From Chitinophagaceae bacterium (lineage in GTDB: Bacteria; Bacteroidota; Bacteroidia; Chitinophagales; Chitinophagaceae), in the NCBI GenBank assembly GCA_947446645.1, contig CANFHA010000024.1:1-64000 (forward strand): DNA of 64,000 nucleotides, read 5' to 3'. This document shows, piece after piece, positions 42,163 through 51,601 of this stretch. The notes beneath the pieces were generated by a model. It was not told the origin of the DNA. It worked only from the letters and a program-made list of their open reading frames with translations, and made no database searches. Position 1 is the stretch's first letter. Every line of letters starts with the position of its first letter. Made by a program: the position numbers and the translations under genes.

Positions 42163-43581
42163 ATGGCTGAAAACACTTCACAAACTAAACTATCACGCGT
42201 CTACCAGGTCATCCGCTCGGCGGTGCGGGGAGATGAGTACGACTATACTACTATAGACCTGCGACGGGCTGTGATACTACTGGCTATACCCATGATGCTG
42301 GAGCTGGTGCTGGAGTCAGTTTTCGCCATAGTGGATATTTATTTTGTAAACCGGATAGGGGTTCATGCGGTATCTATTGTAGGGCTTACCGAGTCTATCA
42401 TTACTATCGTTTTTTCTGTGGGCATAGGGCTTAGTGCTGCAGCCACAGCCATGGTATCGAGGCGGGTGGGAGAGAAGAACTACGATGAAGCGGCGCATGC
42501 AGGAGCCCAATCTATAGTGCTTGCTATAATAACATCGGTGGCATTAGGTATACCGGGTTTTATTTTTGCCGGCGACATACTCAGGCTAATGGGGGCTGAG
42601 CCCGCAGCTATAGCGGAAGGGCTGCCTTATGCGCGCATCATGCTGGGCGGTAATGTGGTGATCATCCTCCTTTTTTTGATCAATGGTATTTTCAGGGGTG
42701 CAGGCAATCCATCAATAGCTATGAAAAGCCTGTGGATTGGCAACTTGTTCAATATCATTCTTGATCCTTTGCTGATATTCGGAATTGGCTTTTTCCCTGA
42801 GCTAGGTATAAAAGGTGCGGCCATCGCCACTACTACAGGCAGGGCCATCGGGGTGTTATACCAGTGCTACCATCTGTGTAAGGCGACAGGAGTACTTAAA
42901 ATGAAACGAGCGCATTTCACTCCGGATATGGCGATAATAAAAGGGCTTGTGAAGATCGCATCGCCGGCCACCTTCCAGTTTATCATAGCCTCTGCAAGCT
43001 GGATATTTCTTGCTGCTATGGTTGCCAGCTACGGCAGCGAAGCCTCCGCAGGATACCAGACGGCTATAAGGTTGGTTGTGTTTTTCATACTGCCCGCATG
43101 GGGTATGAGCAATGCCGTGGCTACACTAGTAGGTCAGCACCTTGGCGCTAAGCTGCCAGAGCGGGCTGAGCAGAGTGTAAAGATCACTGCATGGTACAAT
43201 GTTGCTTTCATGGCGGTTGTTACAATAATCTTTCTGTTTTTTTCAAGGCCGCTTTTGCAGCTGTTTATCCCTGCCGCACAGGTTGTGCAGACAAACTATG
43301 CGGTGCTGGCGCTGCAAATCATCAGCTCGGGTTACATTTTTTATGGAGTGGGTATGGTGATCACACAGGCGTTCAACGGGGCCGGTGATACGCGCACGCC
43401 TACCTGGATTTATTTTTTCGGTTTTTGGGTATTCCAGGTGCCGTTTGCGTATTTCATACATAAGTATACAGGCATTGGCATAGCCGGCATTTTTATGGCA
43501 GTGCCGGTAGCGGAGACATTGATGTCAGTTGCTGTTTTCCTGTTCTTCAGGACGGGGAAATGGAAGGAGGTGAAGGTGTAG
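42163..43581 (+). CDS. MATE family efflux transporter
   Basis: This 472-residue protein has twelve membrane segments and the MATE features ILLAIPMMLELVLESVFAIV, DIYFVNRIGVHAVSIVGLTE, GIFRGAGNPSIAMKSLWIGN and, in the second half, NGAGDTRTPTWIYFFGFWVF. These antiporters export drugs or metabolites using Na+ or H+. ATG 42163 is preferred over an in-frame start at 42022 because the extra 47 residues are unrelated and overlap an intergenic repeat-like stretch. Confidence 0.93.
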   Translation: MAENTSQTKLSRVYQVIRSAVRGDEYDYTTIDLRRAVILLAIPMMLELVLESVFAIVDIYFVNRIGVHAVSIVGLTESIITIVFSVGIGLSAAATAMVSRRVGEKNYDEAAHAGAQSIVLAIITSVALGIPGFIFAGDILRLMGAEPAAIAEGLPYARIMLGGNVVIILLFLINGIFRGAGNPSIAMKSLWIGNLFNIILDPLLIFGIGFFPELGIKGAAIATTTGRAIGVLYQCYHLCKATGVLKMKRAHFTPDMAIIKGLVKIASPATFQFIIASASWIFLAAMVASYGSEASAGYQTAIRLVVFFILPAWGMSNAVATLVGQHLGAKLPERAEQSVKITAWYNVAFMAVVTIIFLFFSRPLLQLFIPAAQVVQTNYAVLALQIISSGYIFYGVGMVITQAFNGAGDTRTPTWIYFFGFWVFQVPFAYFIHKYTGIGIAGIFMAVPVAETLMSVAVFLFFRTGKWKEVKV

Positions 43582-43895
43582 GGGGATTAAGTCAAAAGTA
43601 AGAAGTCAAAACCTAAAAGTTGGTCCTTATTCTTCACTATAGAATTACTTGCACTTCTCTAGTAGTGCTTTGAGCGCTTATAGGCAGCGGCGGATTAGAG
43701 GCGCCGCTTTACTTTTCTTCAATAGTCATCTTTAATTTATGACAAAGTAGATTACATATCCAACCGTGAACTTTTCATCAGTTTGTAATACTTCCAGACT
43801 GTCCAAATAAGGACGGCTGAGAAGATCGTTATTATTATCAAATCATATTTCTCCCCGCTGAAGGTAAATCTCAAGTGTATCAAACAAATGACAGT
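43582..43895. other. Intergenic region between MATE and ubiE/menG genes (convergent)
   Basis: It holds the terminator at 43686. A 29-codon open frame on the minus strand (43841-43752, TTG start) could give one hydrophobic helix, IIITIFSAVLIWTVW, but has no ATG and no supporting context. Nothing else is seen. Confidence 0.45.
43686..43717 (+). terminator. Intrinsic terminator after the MATE gene
   Basis: AGCGGCG (43686-43692) pairs with CGCCGCT (43702-43708) and is followed by TTACTTTTC, the same type of tail as at 41631. Confidence 0.75.
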
Positions 43896-44651
43896 TCACT
43901 TCTCCGCTGTATACAATGTCGTTACCCCCAATGTCAATGGTCTAGCTGTTGGATTTTTGAAGCCACATTGCTGCAGTATCTCGCAAAACCTTTTTCCTTC
44001 CGGGAATGCCATTACAGACTCCGGCAAGTAAGTATATGCACGGCTGTGCTTAGATACCAGCCTGCCGAGCAATGGGAGTATGTTGCGGAAATAAAAATGA
44101 TAAAACTGTTTAACCACAGGGGCAGTAGGGTGGGAGAACTCCAGTATCACCAGCTTGCCGCCCGGGCGCAGCACACGGCACATTTCTTTAAGGCCGGCTT
44201 CCAGGTGTTCAAAGTTGCGAACGCCATAGGCGCACATAACCGCATCAAATGCGCCGGTAACAAATGGCATGGCCTCGCTGTCACCGGTCTGCATCGTGAT
44301 CACATTGGCCAGTTGCTGGTCGGCTATTTTTTTGCGGCCTACATCCAGCATGCCTTCTGCAATATCTACGCCGGTTATATTTTTTGGTTTAATTTTCTTT
44401 GCAGCCGCTATGGCCATGTCGCCGGTGCCAGTGGCTACATCCAGTATAGCGTTGGGCTTTATCATAGCCACCTCTGCTATGGCTTTTTTACGCCAGCCCT
44501 TGTCTATGCCCAGCGACAAAAAATGGTTAAGAAAATCGTAGCGGCTGGCTATATTATTAAATAGCTCGGCTACTTGGGCTTTCTTACTTAAATTTGAGGC
44601 GGAGTCTGGCACAACTTTAGCGGCCGGGTTGCTTACTGGCGTAGATTGCAT
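43896..44651 (-). CDS. ubiE: Demethylmenaquinone methyltransferase (UbiE/MenG)
   Basis: This encodes 251 residues from ATG 44651. The SAM-binding strand ILDVATGTGDMAIAAA, VDIAEGMLDVGRKK, GDSEAMPF, the second signature CAYGVRNFEHLEAGL and FSHPTAPVVKQFYHFYF are those of the UbiE/COQ5 family. In a Bacteroidota cell the product is menaquinone, the respiratory quinone. A -7 element ends five bases before the start. It is divergent from engB. Confidence 0.96.
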   Translation of the reverse strand: MQSTPVSNPAAKVVPDSASNLSKKAQVAELFNNIASRYDFLNHFLSLGIDKGWRKKAIAEVAMIKPNAILDVATGTGDMAIAAAKKIKPKNITGVDIAEGMLDVGRKKIADQQLANVITMQTGDSEAMPFVTGAFDAVMCAYGVRNFEHLEAGLKEMCRVLRPGGKLVILEFSHPTAPVVKQFYHFYFRNILPLLGRLVSKHSRAYTYLPESVMAFPEGKRFCEILQQCGFKNPTARPLTLGVTTLYTAEK

Positions 44652-44656
44652 TAGTG

Positions 44657-44664
44657 CAAAGGTA
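44657..44664 (-). promoter_or_regulatory. -7 element TACCTTTG of ubiE/menG
   Basis: It ends five bases before ATG 44651, so the mRNA is probably leaderless. Confidence 0.55.
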
Positions 44665-44761
44665 AGCCAAAAATCAAAAGCCAATATTCGAAAAGTGTCG
44701 CAAGGTATATGCGAAAAATGGAGCTTTTCGATTTTTGACTTTTAACTTTTGAATTTGAAAC

Positions 44762-45394
44762 ATGGAAATAAAAACAGCGAAATATGTGATCAGCAGCCCG
44801 AATGTAGACGGCTGCCCAAAGCCGGATATGCCGGAATATGCTTTTATAGGCCGGTCTAACGTAGGTAAGTCGTCGCTTATAAATATGCTTACCAACCAGT
44901 CTAAACTGGCTAAAACATCTAATACGCCGGGCAAGACACAGCTTATAAACCACTTCCTGGTCAACTATTCGTTTTATATAGTGGATCTGCCGGGATACGG
45001 ATTTGCCAAGGTATCGCAGAACACTCGGGCTACATGGGAAAAAATGATAGCTGGCTACCTGCAGCGGCGAACAAACCTGGTGACCGTATTTGTGCTTATA
45101 GACAGCCGCCACGAACCACAGAATATAGATCTTGCTTTTCTAAGAAAGCTGGGCGCATGGGGTATACCGTTTAATGTAATCTTTACCAAGGCCGACAAGA
45201 GCACCCAGCGCGAGGCTGCAAAGAACGCTAAGAGCTTTATAGAAGCTATGAAAAAAGAATGGGAGTTTATCCCTCGTAGCTTTATTACCAGCGCTGTAAA
45301 ATTCCTGGGGCGTAAGGAAATACTTGCTTATATAGACGAGATGAATAAGGATTTTAAGCTGGAAGAGATCGTGGTGCCGGATGAAGGGAAGTAG
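44762..45394 (+). CDS. engB: Ribosome biogenesis GTPase EngB (YsxC/YihA)
   Basis: This 210-residue GTPase has G1 GRSNVGKSSLIN, G2 Thr in TSNTPGKTQLINHF, G3 DLPGYGFAKV, G4 TKAD and G5 SAVKF, with the expected length. It assists assembly of the 50S subunit. It is divergent from ubiE/menG and convergent with the metallo-hydrolase gene, two bases apart. Confidence 0.96.
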   Translation: MEIKTAKYVISSPNVDGCPKPDMPEYAFIGRSNVGKSSLINMLTNQSKLAKTSNTPGKTQLINHFLVNYSFYIVDLPGYGFAKVSQNTRATWEKMIAGYLQRRTNLVTVFVLIDSRHEPQNIDLAFLRKLGAWGIPFNVIFTKADKSTQREAAKNAKSFIEAMKKEWEFIPRSFITSAVKFLGRKEILAYIDEMNKDFKLEEIVVPDEGK

Positions 45395-45396
45395 GC

Positions 45397-46488
45397 TTAT
45401 CCCATCTGCTCCCACCAGGCACCAGTTATGGGCTTATCCATTTCTACCTGTTCGCCTATCATGGGCGTTATCACTGGCAGGTTTGCTTGTTTAGCCGCTA
45501 CAGTAACCCGCTTTATCGAGTCATTCCACGCATGTTTTGCCAGTCTGAATTTTGCCCAGTGCACCGGCATCAGCCATTCTGCATTTAGGTCTTTTGCCGC
45601 CTGCACGGTTTGCTCCGGCATCATGTGTATGTGTTTCCAGTGGGTATCATATTGGCCGCACTCCAGTATTGCAATGTTGAACGGGCCAAATTCCTGTCCT
45701 ATTCTTTTAAAATGCGGGCCGTAGCCAGAGTCGCCACCTATGAATATCTTTTTTGTAGGAGTAGTAAGCACAAAGCTGCTCCACACCGACTGCGCGCGCT
45801 TAAAGCCCCTGCCTGAAAAGTGCCTTGCCGAAGTATTGTTGACCGTGAACCCGGTTTCCAGCTCTGCCTTATCACCCCAGTTAGTTTCTATGAATGTGCC
45901 GGGCGCAAATCCCCATCGCTCCAGGTGTGCGCCAACGCCCAGGCTGGTAATGATCTTTTTTACTTTTGGCTTCAGCTTTAGTACCGTTTCGTAGTCCATG
46001 TGGTCCCAGTGATCGTGGGTGATGAAGAGATAGTCGATGGAGGGCATATCATCTACGGTATACACATCACTGCCGGGGAAGCTGGGCGTGGTAAACTTTA
46101 TAGGTGATGCGGCTCCGCTGAATACAGGGTCCACCAATATTTTTTTACCGGCCACCTGCATAAAGTAGCTCGAATGCCCGAACCATACAATTGTATCTGT
46201 AGCGGGGTTAAGATTTACCAGGTCCGTTTTTTTTGAGTGCAGGGTAGCGGTGGGTTTGGGGTTTACGTTTGGTGTGAAGAACATATATTTTATCAGTCCC
46301 CCGTAGGTTTGGCCCTCCGGCAGCACCGGTGTGTCTTCCTCATTCTGAAACGCTCCGTTTTTATAGTTTGCAGCCTGCTGCATATAACTAAGCCGTTGAC
46401 CTTTTGGCATTGCGCCAAATTTTGGGGTTCGGATGAACAGCATAGTACCAACGACTATTAAGACAATGAAAATGATAGCAATGTGCAT
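45397..46488 (-). CDS. MBL-fold metallo-hydrolase (NAPE-PLD/UlaG-like)
   Basis: This 363-residue protein has an N-terminal membrane anchor (MHIAIIFIVLIVVGTMLFI). The metallo-beta-lactamase core has VWFGHSSYFMQVAGKKILVD, the metal motif ITHDHWDHMD, GGDSGYGPHF and MPVHWAKF. The closest known type is the N-acyl-phosphatidylethanolamine phospholipase D-like group, so a lipid or phosphodiester substrate is likely but not certain. Confidence 0.9.
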   Translation of the reverse strand: MHIAIIFIVLIVVGTMLFIRTPKFGAMPKGQRLSYMQQAANYKNGAFQNEEDTPVLPEGQTYGGLIKYMFFTPNVNPKPTATLHSKKTDLVNLNPATDTIVWFGHSSYFMQVAGKKILVDPVFSGAASPIKFTTPSFPGSDVYTVDDMPSIDYLFITHDHWDHMDYETVLKLKPKVKKIITSLGVGAHLERWGFAPGTFIETNWGDKAELETGFTVNNTSARHFSGRGFKRAQSVWSSFVLTTPTKKIFIGGDSGYGPHFKRIGQEFGPFNIAILECGQYDTHWKHIHMMPEQTVQAAKDLNAEWLMPVHWAKFRLAKHAWNDSIKRVTVAAKQANLPVITPMIGEQVEMDKPITGAWWEQMG

Positions 46489-46615
46489 GCGGTATTTGTA
46501 ATTTGCTGCAAATGTAGGCTGGCTAAACAGTTTTGTGCCTCACGTTTTGTTTATAGGAGTATCACCAATTTCTTTTGCTGTGAGGGAATTGATTGATTAG
46601 TTGGTTATTGATACG

Positions 46616-46645
46616 AAAAAGCCCCGAACGAGTGTCCGGGGCTTT
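46616..46645. terminator. Bidirectional-type terminator downstream of hppA
   Basis: A perfect 9-bp stem, AAAGCCCCG/CGGGGCTTT (46618-46626 with 46637-46645), has a T run on the minus strand, the side of hppA. Confidence 0.85.
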
Positions 46646-46665
46646 CAGTTTATGTGTTAACTAAC

Positions 46666-48930
46666 TTATTTATAAGTAACTGCAGGTGCAGATGCGGGTG
46701 CTACGTAAGTAACTGCCTTTTCTGTTTTTGGTGCAGTAACTGCATGAGCAGCTTTGCCACTGTGCAATTTTGCGATGGTTGGTGCAATAACGAGGGCTAC
46801 AATAGACATCAGCTTGATAAGGATGTTCATTGATGGACCAGATGTATCCTTGAAAGGATCACCTACAGTATCACCGGTTACAGATGCCTTATGTGGTTCT
46901 GATTTTTTGTAGTAGATCTCGCCGTTTATTTCCACACCTTTTTCAAATGATTTCTTAGCATTGTCCCATGCACCACCTGCATTGTTCTGGAACATACCCA
47001 TAAGTACACCACTCACTGTAGCACCTGCAAGGAAACCACCAAGTACCTCAGGGCCCATAATAAAGCCTACCAGCAGTGGTGAGATAATAGTAATAGCGCC
47101 GGGAAGCACCATTTTCTTCAAGGATGCATTGGTAGAGATAGCTACACATTTGTCGTACTCAGGTTTGCCTGTGCCTTCCATGATGCCGGGTATCGTGCGG
47201 AACTGGCGGCGAACTTCCTCAACCATTGCCATTGCTGCCTCGCCTACAGCACGGATGGCTAGCGAGGAGAAAATAAAAGGTATCATTGCACCAACAAAAA
47301 GACCTGCAAGCACATCGGCGCTATAAATATTGATGACGTCATGAATTCCTCCATGCTCATCGGTAAGCCTTATATTATGATATCCGTTATTGTAAACCAC
47401 CCCTACGTAGGCGGCAAATAAAGCTAGCGATGTAAGCGCTGCAGACGCTATTGCAAAACCTTTACCAGTTGCTGCTGTTGTATTACCTACCGCATCAAGT
47501 ATGTCTGTTTTCTCACGTACTTCTTTAGGCAGTTCGCTCATTTCCGCAATACCTCCTGCATTGTCCGCAATTGGGCCGAATGCGTCAATGGCAAGCTGCA
47601 TAGCTGTAGTAGCCATCATACCTGCCGCCGCAATAGCCACACCATACAAACCTGCGCAAACGTAAGAACCATAAATCCCACCTGCTAACACCAATATTGG
47701 TAAGAACGTACTTTCCATACCTACGGCAAGGCCACCAATGATGTTTGTGGCGCTGCCGGTAGATGACTGGCGGATGATGCTCAGCACCGGGCGCTTGCCC
47801 ATAGCTGTGTAGTACTCCGTTATCATGCTCATAAGCGTACCCACTGCAAGACCCACCATGATAGCGCCCACAACACCATTCTTAGAGAAGTGGATATCAC
47901 GAAGGATCATATCATCAGGCATCAGGTAGTTAACGAGGAAGTAAGAGCATACAGCCGTGAGAACGATAGAACCCCAGTTACCCATGTTCAGTGCGTTCTG
48001 CACTGCTTTGGTGCTGAGACCCGCACTTTCTGATATACGCACGAACAGTGTGCCGATCATAGATAATACGATACCTGTGCCAGCGATAAGCATAGGCAGC
48101 AGTATAGGAGCGAAACCATTGAAATTATCAGCAGAAATTGTTTCCTGGCCGAGCACCATTGTTGCAAGTACAGTAGCTACATAAGAACCGAAAAGATCGG
48201 CACCCATACCTGCTACGTCGCCCACGTTATCACCTACGTTGTCGGCGATAGTTGCGGGGTTACGTGGGTCGTCTTCCGGAATGCCAGCTTCTACTTTACC
48301 TACCAGGTCAGCGCCTACGTCGGCCGCTTTGGTATAGATACCGCCACCCACACGTGCAAAAAGTGCTATGCTCTCAGCGCCCAATGAAAAACCGGTAAGC
48401 ACTTCTATTGCCATCTTTACGTTGTCTCCGTTAGCTACATTGGTAGTAGCAGAGAATACCTCAGGTGCAAATACTTTTAAGAGCACGATGAACAGACCGC
48501 CAAGGCCCAGCACGGCAAGACCCGCAACGCCAAGACCCATTACTGAGCCACCGCCGAAGGAAACTGCCAGCGCCTTGCTAAGGCTGGTACGAGCTGCATG
48601 TGCAGTACGTACGTTTGCCTTGGTAGCAATACGCATACCTATGAAGCCGGCGAATGCGCTGAAAAACGCACCGATAACAAATGCTACAGCAATGATCCAG
48701 CTGGAGCTGCTATAACCCATAACTGCCAGCAGAAGGGAAGCAATAACTACGAAATAAGCAAGCACTTTGTACTCTGCCTTAAGGAATGCCATAGCCCCCT
48801 CAGCAATATACTGGGCTATTTCTTTCATGCGGTCATTGCCGGCGTCTTGCTTTGTAACCCACGCGCTTTTCAGGAATGTGTAAAGCAATGCCAAAATACC
48901 AAATGCAGGTACGAGGTAAAAAAGATTCAT
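46666..48930 (-). CDS. hppA: Membrane-bound, K+-dependent-type proton-pumping pyrophosphatase
   Basis: This 754-residue protein with about 16 membrane segments hydrolyses pyrophosphate to pump ions. Active-site signatures: [40 protein letters not shown], and [20 protein letters not shown]. The Ala after GNTTA (instead of Lys) marks the K+-dependent class. At the ion-selectivity site GADLFGSY has Gly where Na+-pumping forms often have Glu (DLFESY), so H+ transport is more likely, though the gate residue in this subclass is not evident. A -7 element (TATATTTG, 48970-48963) lies upstream. Confidence 0.95.
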   Translation of the reverse strand: MNLFYLVPAFGILALLYTFLKSAWVTKQDAGNDRMKEIAQYIAEGAMAFLKAEYKVLAYFVVIASLLLAVMGYSSSSWIIAVAFVIGAFFSAFAGFIGMRIATKANVRTAHAARTSLSKALAVSFGGGSVMGLGVAGLAVLGLGGLFIVLLKVFAPEVFSATTNVANGDNVKMAIEVLTGFSLGAESIALFARVGGGIYTKAADVGADLVGKVEAGIPEDDPRNPATIADNVGDNVGDVAGMGADLFGSYVATVLATMVLGQETISADNFNGFAPILLPMLIAGTGIVLSMIGTLFVRISESAGLSTKAVQNALNMGNWGSIVLTAVCSYFLVNYLMPDDMILRDIHFSKNGVVGAIMVGLAVGTLMSMITEYYTAMGKRPVLSIIRQSSTGSATNIIGGLAVGMESTFLPILVLAGGIYGSYVCAGLYGVAIAAAGMMATTAMQLAIDAFGPIADNAGGIAEMSELPKEVREKTDILDAVGNTTAATGKGFAIASAALTSLALFAAYVGVVYNNGYHNIRLTDEHGGIHDVINIYSADVLAGLFVGAMIPFIFSSLAIRAVGEAAMAMVEEVRRQFRTIPGIMEGTGKPEYDKCVAISTNASLKKMVLPGAITIISPLLVGFIMGPEVLGGFLAGATVSGVLMGMFQNNAGGAWDNAKKSFEKGVEINGEIYYKKSEPHKASVTGDTVGDPFKDTSGPSMNILIKLMSIVALVIAPTIAKLHSGKAAHAVTAPKTEKAVTYVAPASAPAVTYK

Positions 48931-48962
48931 AATTTAAATGTGTTGTTAAAATTTTGAGTGTG

Positions 48963-48970
48963 CAAATATA
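48963..48970 (-). promoter_or_regulatory. -7 element TATATTTG upstream of hppA
   Basis: It fits TAnnTTTG and lies 32 bases before the hppA start; no TTG is seen at the right distance, so it is tentative. Confidence 0.35.
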
Positions 48971-49197
48971 GTAGTTTGTTGGTAAAATCATACACCATTT
49001 TATAAAGTGGACATGTAGCTCCAATTGTGCTCAAAAACACTGCAACCAATCCTTTATGTGAGATCATCAACATTGTTGCAGGGCAGTTTTGCCTCAAAAT
49101 CCATTTTGTTACCGCTTTATTTTACGTTTCGTATGCGATTTAAATTACATAAGCAGGTTAATGAACCAGAATATATACATTAGCGTTTGTTTCTACG

Positions 49198-49836
49198 ATG
49201 TTTGGCCGTATTTTAAAAATAGCGATAATAATATTTGCCCTGCTTGTTATTGCAATAATAGGCACGGCTAACTATATAGTTAACTCTTCTACTAAGAGCC
49301 AGCTCTATTATAATACCAATTCTATACCAAAGAATAAGGTGGGCCTGTTGCTTGGTACTGCCAAATACAATGATAAAGGGAAGAATATTATAAACGTATA
49401 CTATCAGAACAGGATAGATGCGGCGGTAGCTCTGTACATGGCCAGTAAGGTCGACTATATAATAGTAAGCGGCGACAGCAATACCATTTATTATAATGAG
49501 CCTTTATTAATGAAAAAAGACCTCATAGCCCGTGGCGTGCCTGCGGCAAGGATATTTATGGATAATGCAGGCTTCCGCACGTTGGATAGTATACTGCGCT
49601 GCCGGGATATCTTTGGGCAGAAAGAGTTTACGATAATCTCACAGGCCTTTCATGATCAGCGGGCGCTTTATATAGCTAACCACAAAGGGGTAACTACAGT
49701 GGGGTACGCCGCACAGGATGGCGACACTTACTGGTTCTCCATTCTCCGCGAAAAATTTGCCCGTGTAAAGATGATCTATGATCTGCTGGACAATACACAG
49801 GCACGCTACTATGGGGAAAAAATAATGATACCCTAG
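49198..49836 (+). CDS. SanA-like DUF218 protein
   Basis: This 212-residue protein has an N-terminal membrane segment (ILKIAIIIFALLVIAIIGTA), then the DUF218 fold: VGLLLGTAKYNDKG, YIIVSGDSNTIYYNE, MKKDLIARGVPAARIFMDNA and the FTIISQAFHDQRALYIANHK motif. SanA of enteric bacteria affects vancomycin exclusion and envelope integrity; the enzymatic activity is unknown. Confidence 0.9.
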   Translation: MFGRILKIAIIIFALLVIAIIGTANYIVNSSTKSQLYYNTNSIPKNKVGLLLGTAKYNDKGKNIINVYYQNRIDAAVALYMASKVDYIIVSGDSNTIYYNEPLLMKKDLIARGVPAARIFMDNAGFRTLDSILRCRDIFGQKEFTIISQAFHDQRALYIANHKGVTTVGYAAQDGDTYWFSILREKFARVKMIYDLLDNTQARYYGEKIMIP

Positions 49837-49873
49837 GCGGGTTTTTGAGTTTGTTTTTGGCAATTCAAAATTA

Positions 49874-51028
49874 TCACAGCATAGGATGCCTTTTAAATTC
49901 CTTCTCCCTATCAAACAGGTAGCGGAAAGTACTGAGGGTGCGGCTGCGGGTGGTGCCAAGACTCTCCGCAATATTTATCATTTTGGGGTTAAAGTCGCCT
50001 ATCCAGAGCATTTCATAGTCTTCATAACGCGCCATAGGCTGTATCACTTTGGCTCCCTCCACAATCATAAATGCATCAATGCCTTTACCCTGAAACTCAG
50101 GGATAACCCCAAACACCAGGCCTACGAACCGGTAACATTTTCCAAAGGTCTTCAACCATAAAAATCTCAGTTTTTCCAGCAGTCCGAACTTGCCATTCAT
50201 GTATTTAAAGTACTGATTCAGGTCGGGGAGGTTCACCCACATGGCTATAGGTTCCTCTTTATAATACACAAACCAGCTGATATGCTCATCCATTACTGGT
50301 TTCATGGTCTTGAACATCTTCTGCACTGTTTTTTCTTCCAGCGATTTTCCGCCCCCGTGGCCTGCCCATGCCTTATTGTAGATATAAGTAAAGTCTTTTG
50401 CGAATTTTTCGAGTTGTGCCTTCTTTATCATGGTGGCCCGGTAATCCGGATCTTCAGCGATAATATCGTGCCGGGAGTAAAACCGGTCACTTAGCTTGTT
50501 CTTCACCTTTAGTCCAAAGCATATCTGGTGGAAGTAGGTTTTAAAACCATAGTTCTCAAAAAGCGGCACATAGTAGGGCAGGTTGTAGTTCATGCCATAC
50601 ATAGGCGAGTGAAAACCGTCTATTACCAGCCCCCACCATTTGTCGCGCTCTCCAAAGTTTATAGGCCCGTCCATAGCCTCCATGCCTTTTCCCTGCAACC
50701 ACTGTCTGCAGGTGTCAAAAATAAAGTTGGCGCTGGCCTGGTCATTTATGCACTCAAAAAACCCAATGCCGCCCGTAGGCTGCTCATTTTTGTACTGCTT
50801 GTTCACAAAGGCCGCTACACGTCCAATGGCCCGTCCGGCGTCGTCATGGAGCAGCCATCGTATATATTCCCCTCCGCGCTTAATGAATTTGTTTTTCTCC
50901 GGATCAAATACCTCTTCAATATCCTTATCCAGCGGACGTATCCAGTTAGTATCATTCTTATAGATCTCAACCGCTACTTGTATAAAAGCCTGTTTGTCGG
51001 CTGCCGTTTTTACTTCATGCATGTGCAT
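49874..51028 (-). CDS. GNAT-like hypothetical protein
   Basis: This encodes 384 residues. The region WLLHDDAGRAIGRVAAFVNK, GGIGFFECINDQ and the later LVFGVIPEFQGKGIDAFMIV give the two halves of a GNAT acyl-CoA-binding pattern (the RGxGxG-like QGKGID). Conserved Bacteroidota relatives are annotated only as hypothetical. The substrate is unknown. It is convergent with the SanA-like gene. Confidence 0.75.
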   Translation of the reverse strand: MHMHEVKTAADKQAFIQVAVEIYKNDTNWIRPLDKDIEEVFDPEKNKFIKRGGEYIRWLLHDDAGRAIGRVAAFVNKQYKNEQPTGGIGFFECINDQASANFIFDTCRQWLQGKGMEAMDGPINFGERDKWWGLVIDGFHSPMYGMNYNLPYYVPLFENYGFKTYFHQICFGLKVKNKLSDRFYSRHDIIAEDPDYRATMIKKAQLEKFAKDFTYIYNKAWAGHGGGKSLEEKTVQKMFKTMKPVMDEHISWFVYYKEEPIAMWVNLPDLNQYFKYMNGKFGLLEKLRFLWLKTFGKCYRFVGLVFGVIPEFQGKGIDAFMIVEGAKVIQPMARYEDYEMLWIGDFNPKMINIAESLGTTRSRTLSTFRYLFDREKEFKRHPML

Positions 51029-51140
51029 AGGCCAAAGATAAGATAATTGGGAAATCGGGTGGAGGGAAGTGGTGTATGCTACAGGAGTGAAGGAGTTGGC
51101 ACGGTCTTTTTAATATCCTGGTAACTAAAAGAAATCATAC

Positions 51141-51359
51141 ATGAAGAAATTATTGTTTTCCGTCGTATTTGTGGCAACCTCAATACTGGCGGCTAATGCA
51201 CAGGAAAAGACAACTGTAGTAAAAGACGAAAAAGTAACTAAGAAAACATCGTCTGTGCCACAAAAAGTGCACAACACATTCAGTAAGAAAAAACAATATA
51301 ACGGCAAGAAGACAAAGCACGTTAAGACCGTAGAAAAAACCACTACACCGGCTAAGTAA
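51141..51359 (+). CDS. Small secreted basic protein
   Basis: This encodes 72 residues: a signal peptide (MKKLLFSVVFVATSILAANA) and a Lys/Thr/Val-rich, very basic mature part (KKTSSVPQKVHNTFSKKK, NGKKTKHVKTVEKTT). No family is recognised. Its strong charge suggests binding to nucleic acid or envelope polymers, a guess only. Confidence 0.65.
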   Translation: MKKLLFSVVFVATSILAANAQEKTTVVKDEKVTKKTSSVPQKVHNTFSKKKQYNGKKTKHVKTVEKTTTPAK

Positions 51360-51517
51360 TATCAATCGGGTTTTTAAGCTATGCATTCTGTTTCAACCTC
51401 AGGGCTTTTTAGTCGTGAACCTGGACCAGCAAGATTTCCAGCTTAAGCAAAATCTTTTTGTGTGTACTTGAAGGCCCGGTTGATACTGTAGCGCATTTAC
51501 TATCACTATGAAACAAC

Positions 51518-51555
51518 AAATGGCGACCCGAAAGAGTCGCCATTTGTTTTATTTT
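51518..51555 (+). terminator. Intrinsic terminator between small secreted gene and helicase
   Basis: A perfect 10-bp stem, AAATGGCGAC/GTCGCCATTT (51518-51527 with 51536-51545), has the tail GTTTTATTTT. Just before it, 51500-51513 repeats a 14-base string seen in the small-RNA elements at 10358. Confidence 0.75.
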
Positions 51556-51601
51556 ATTAAAATGTGCGCATTTGCACATTTCAAATTGCCTGATTTTCAA
51601 A

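Noticed and set aside
43752-43841. 29-codon hydrophobic open frame on the minus strand behind ubiE/menG
   Set aside because: Only a TTG start, no promoter, and too short to judge.
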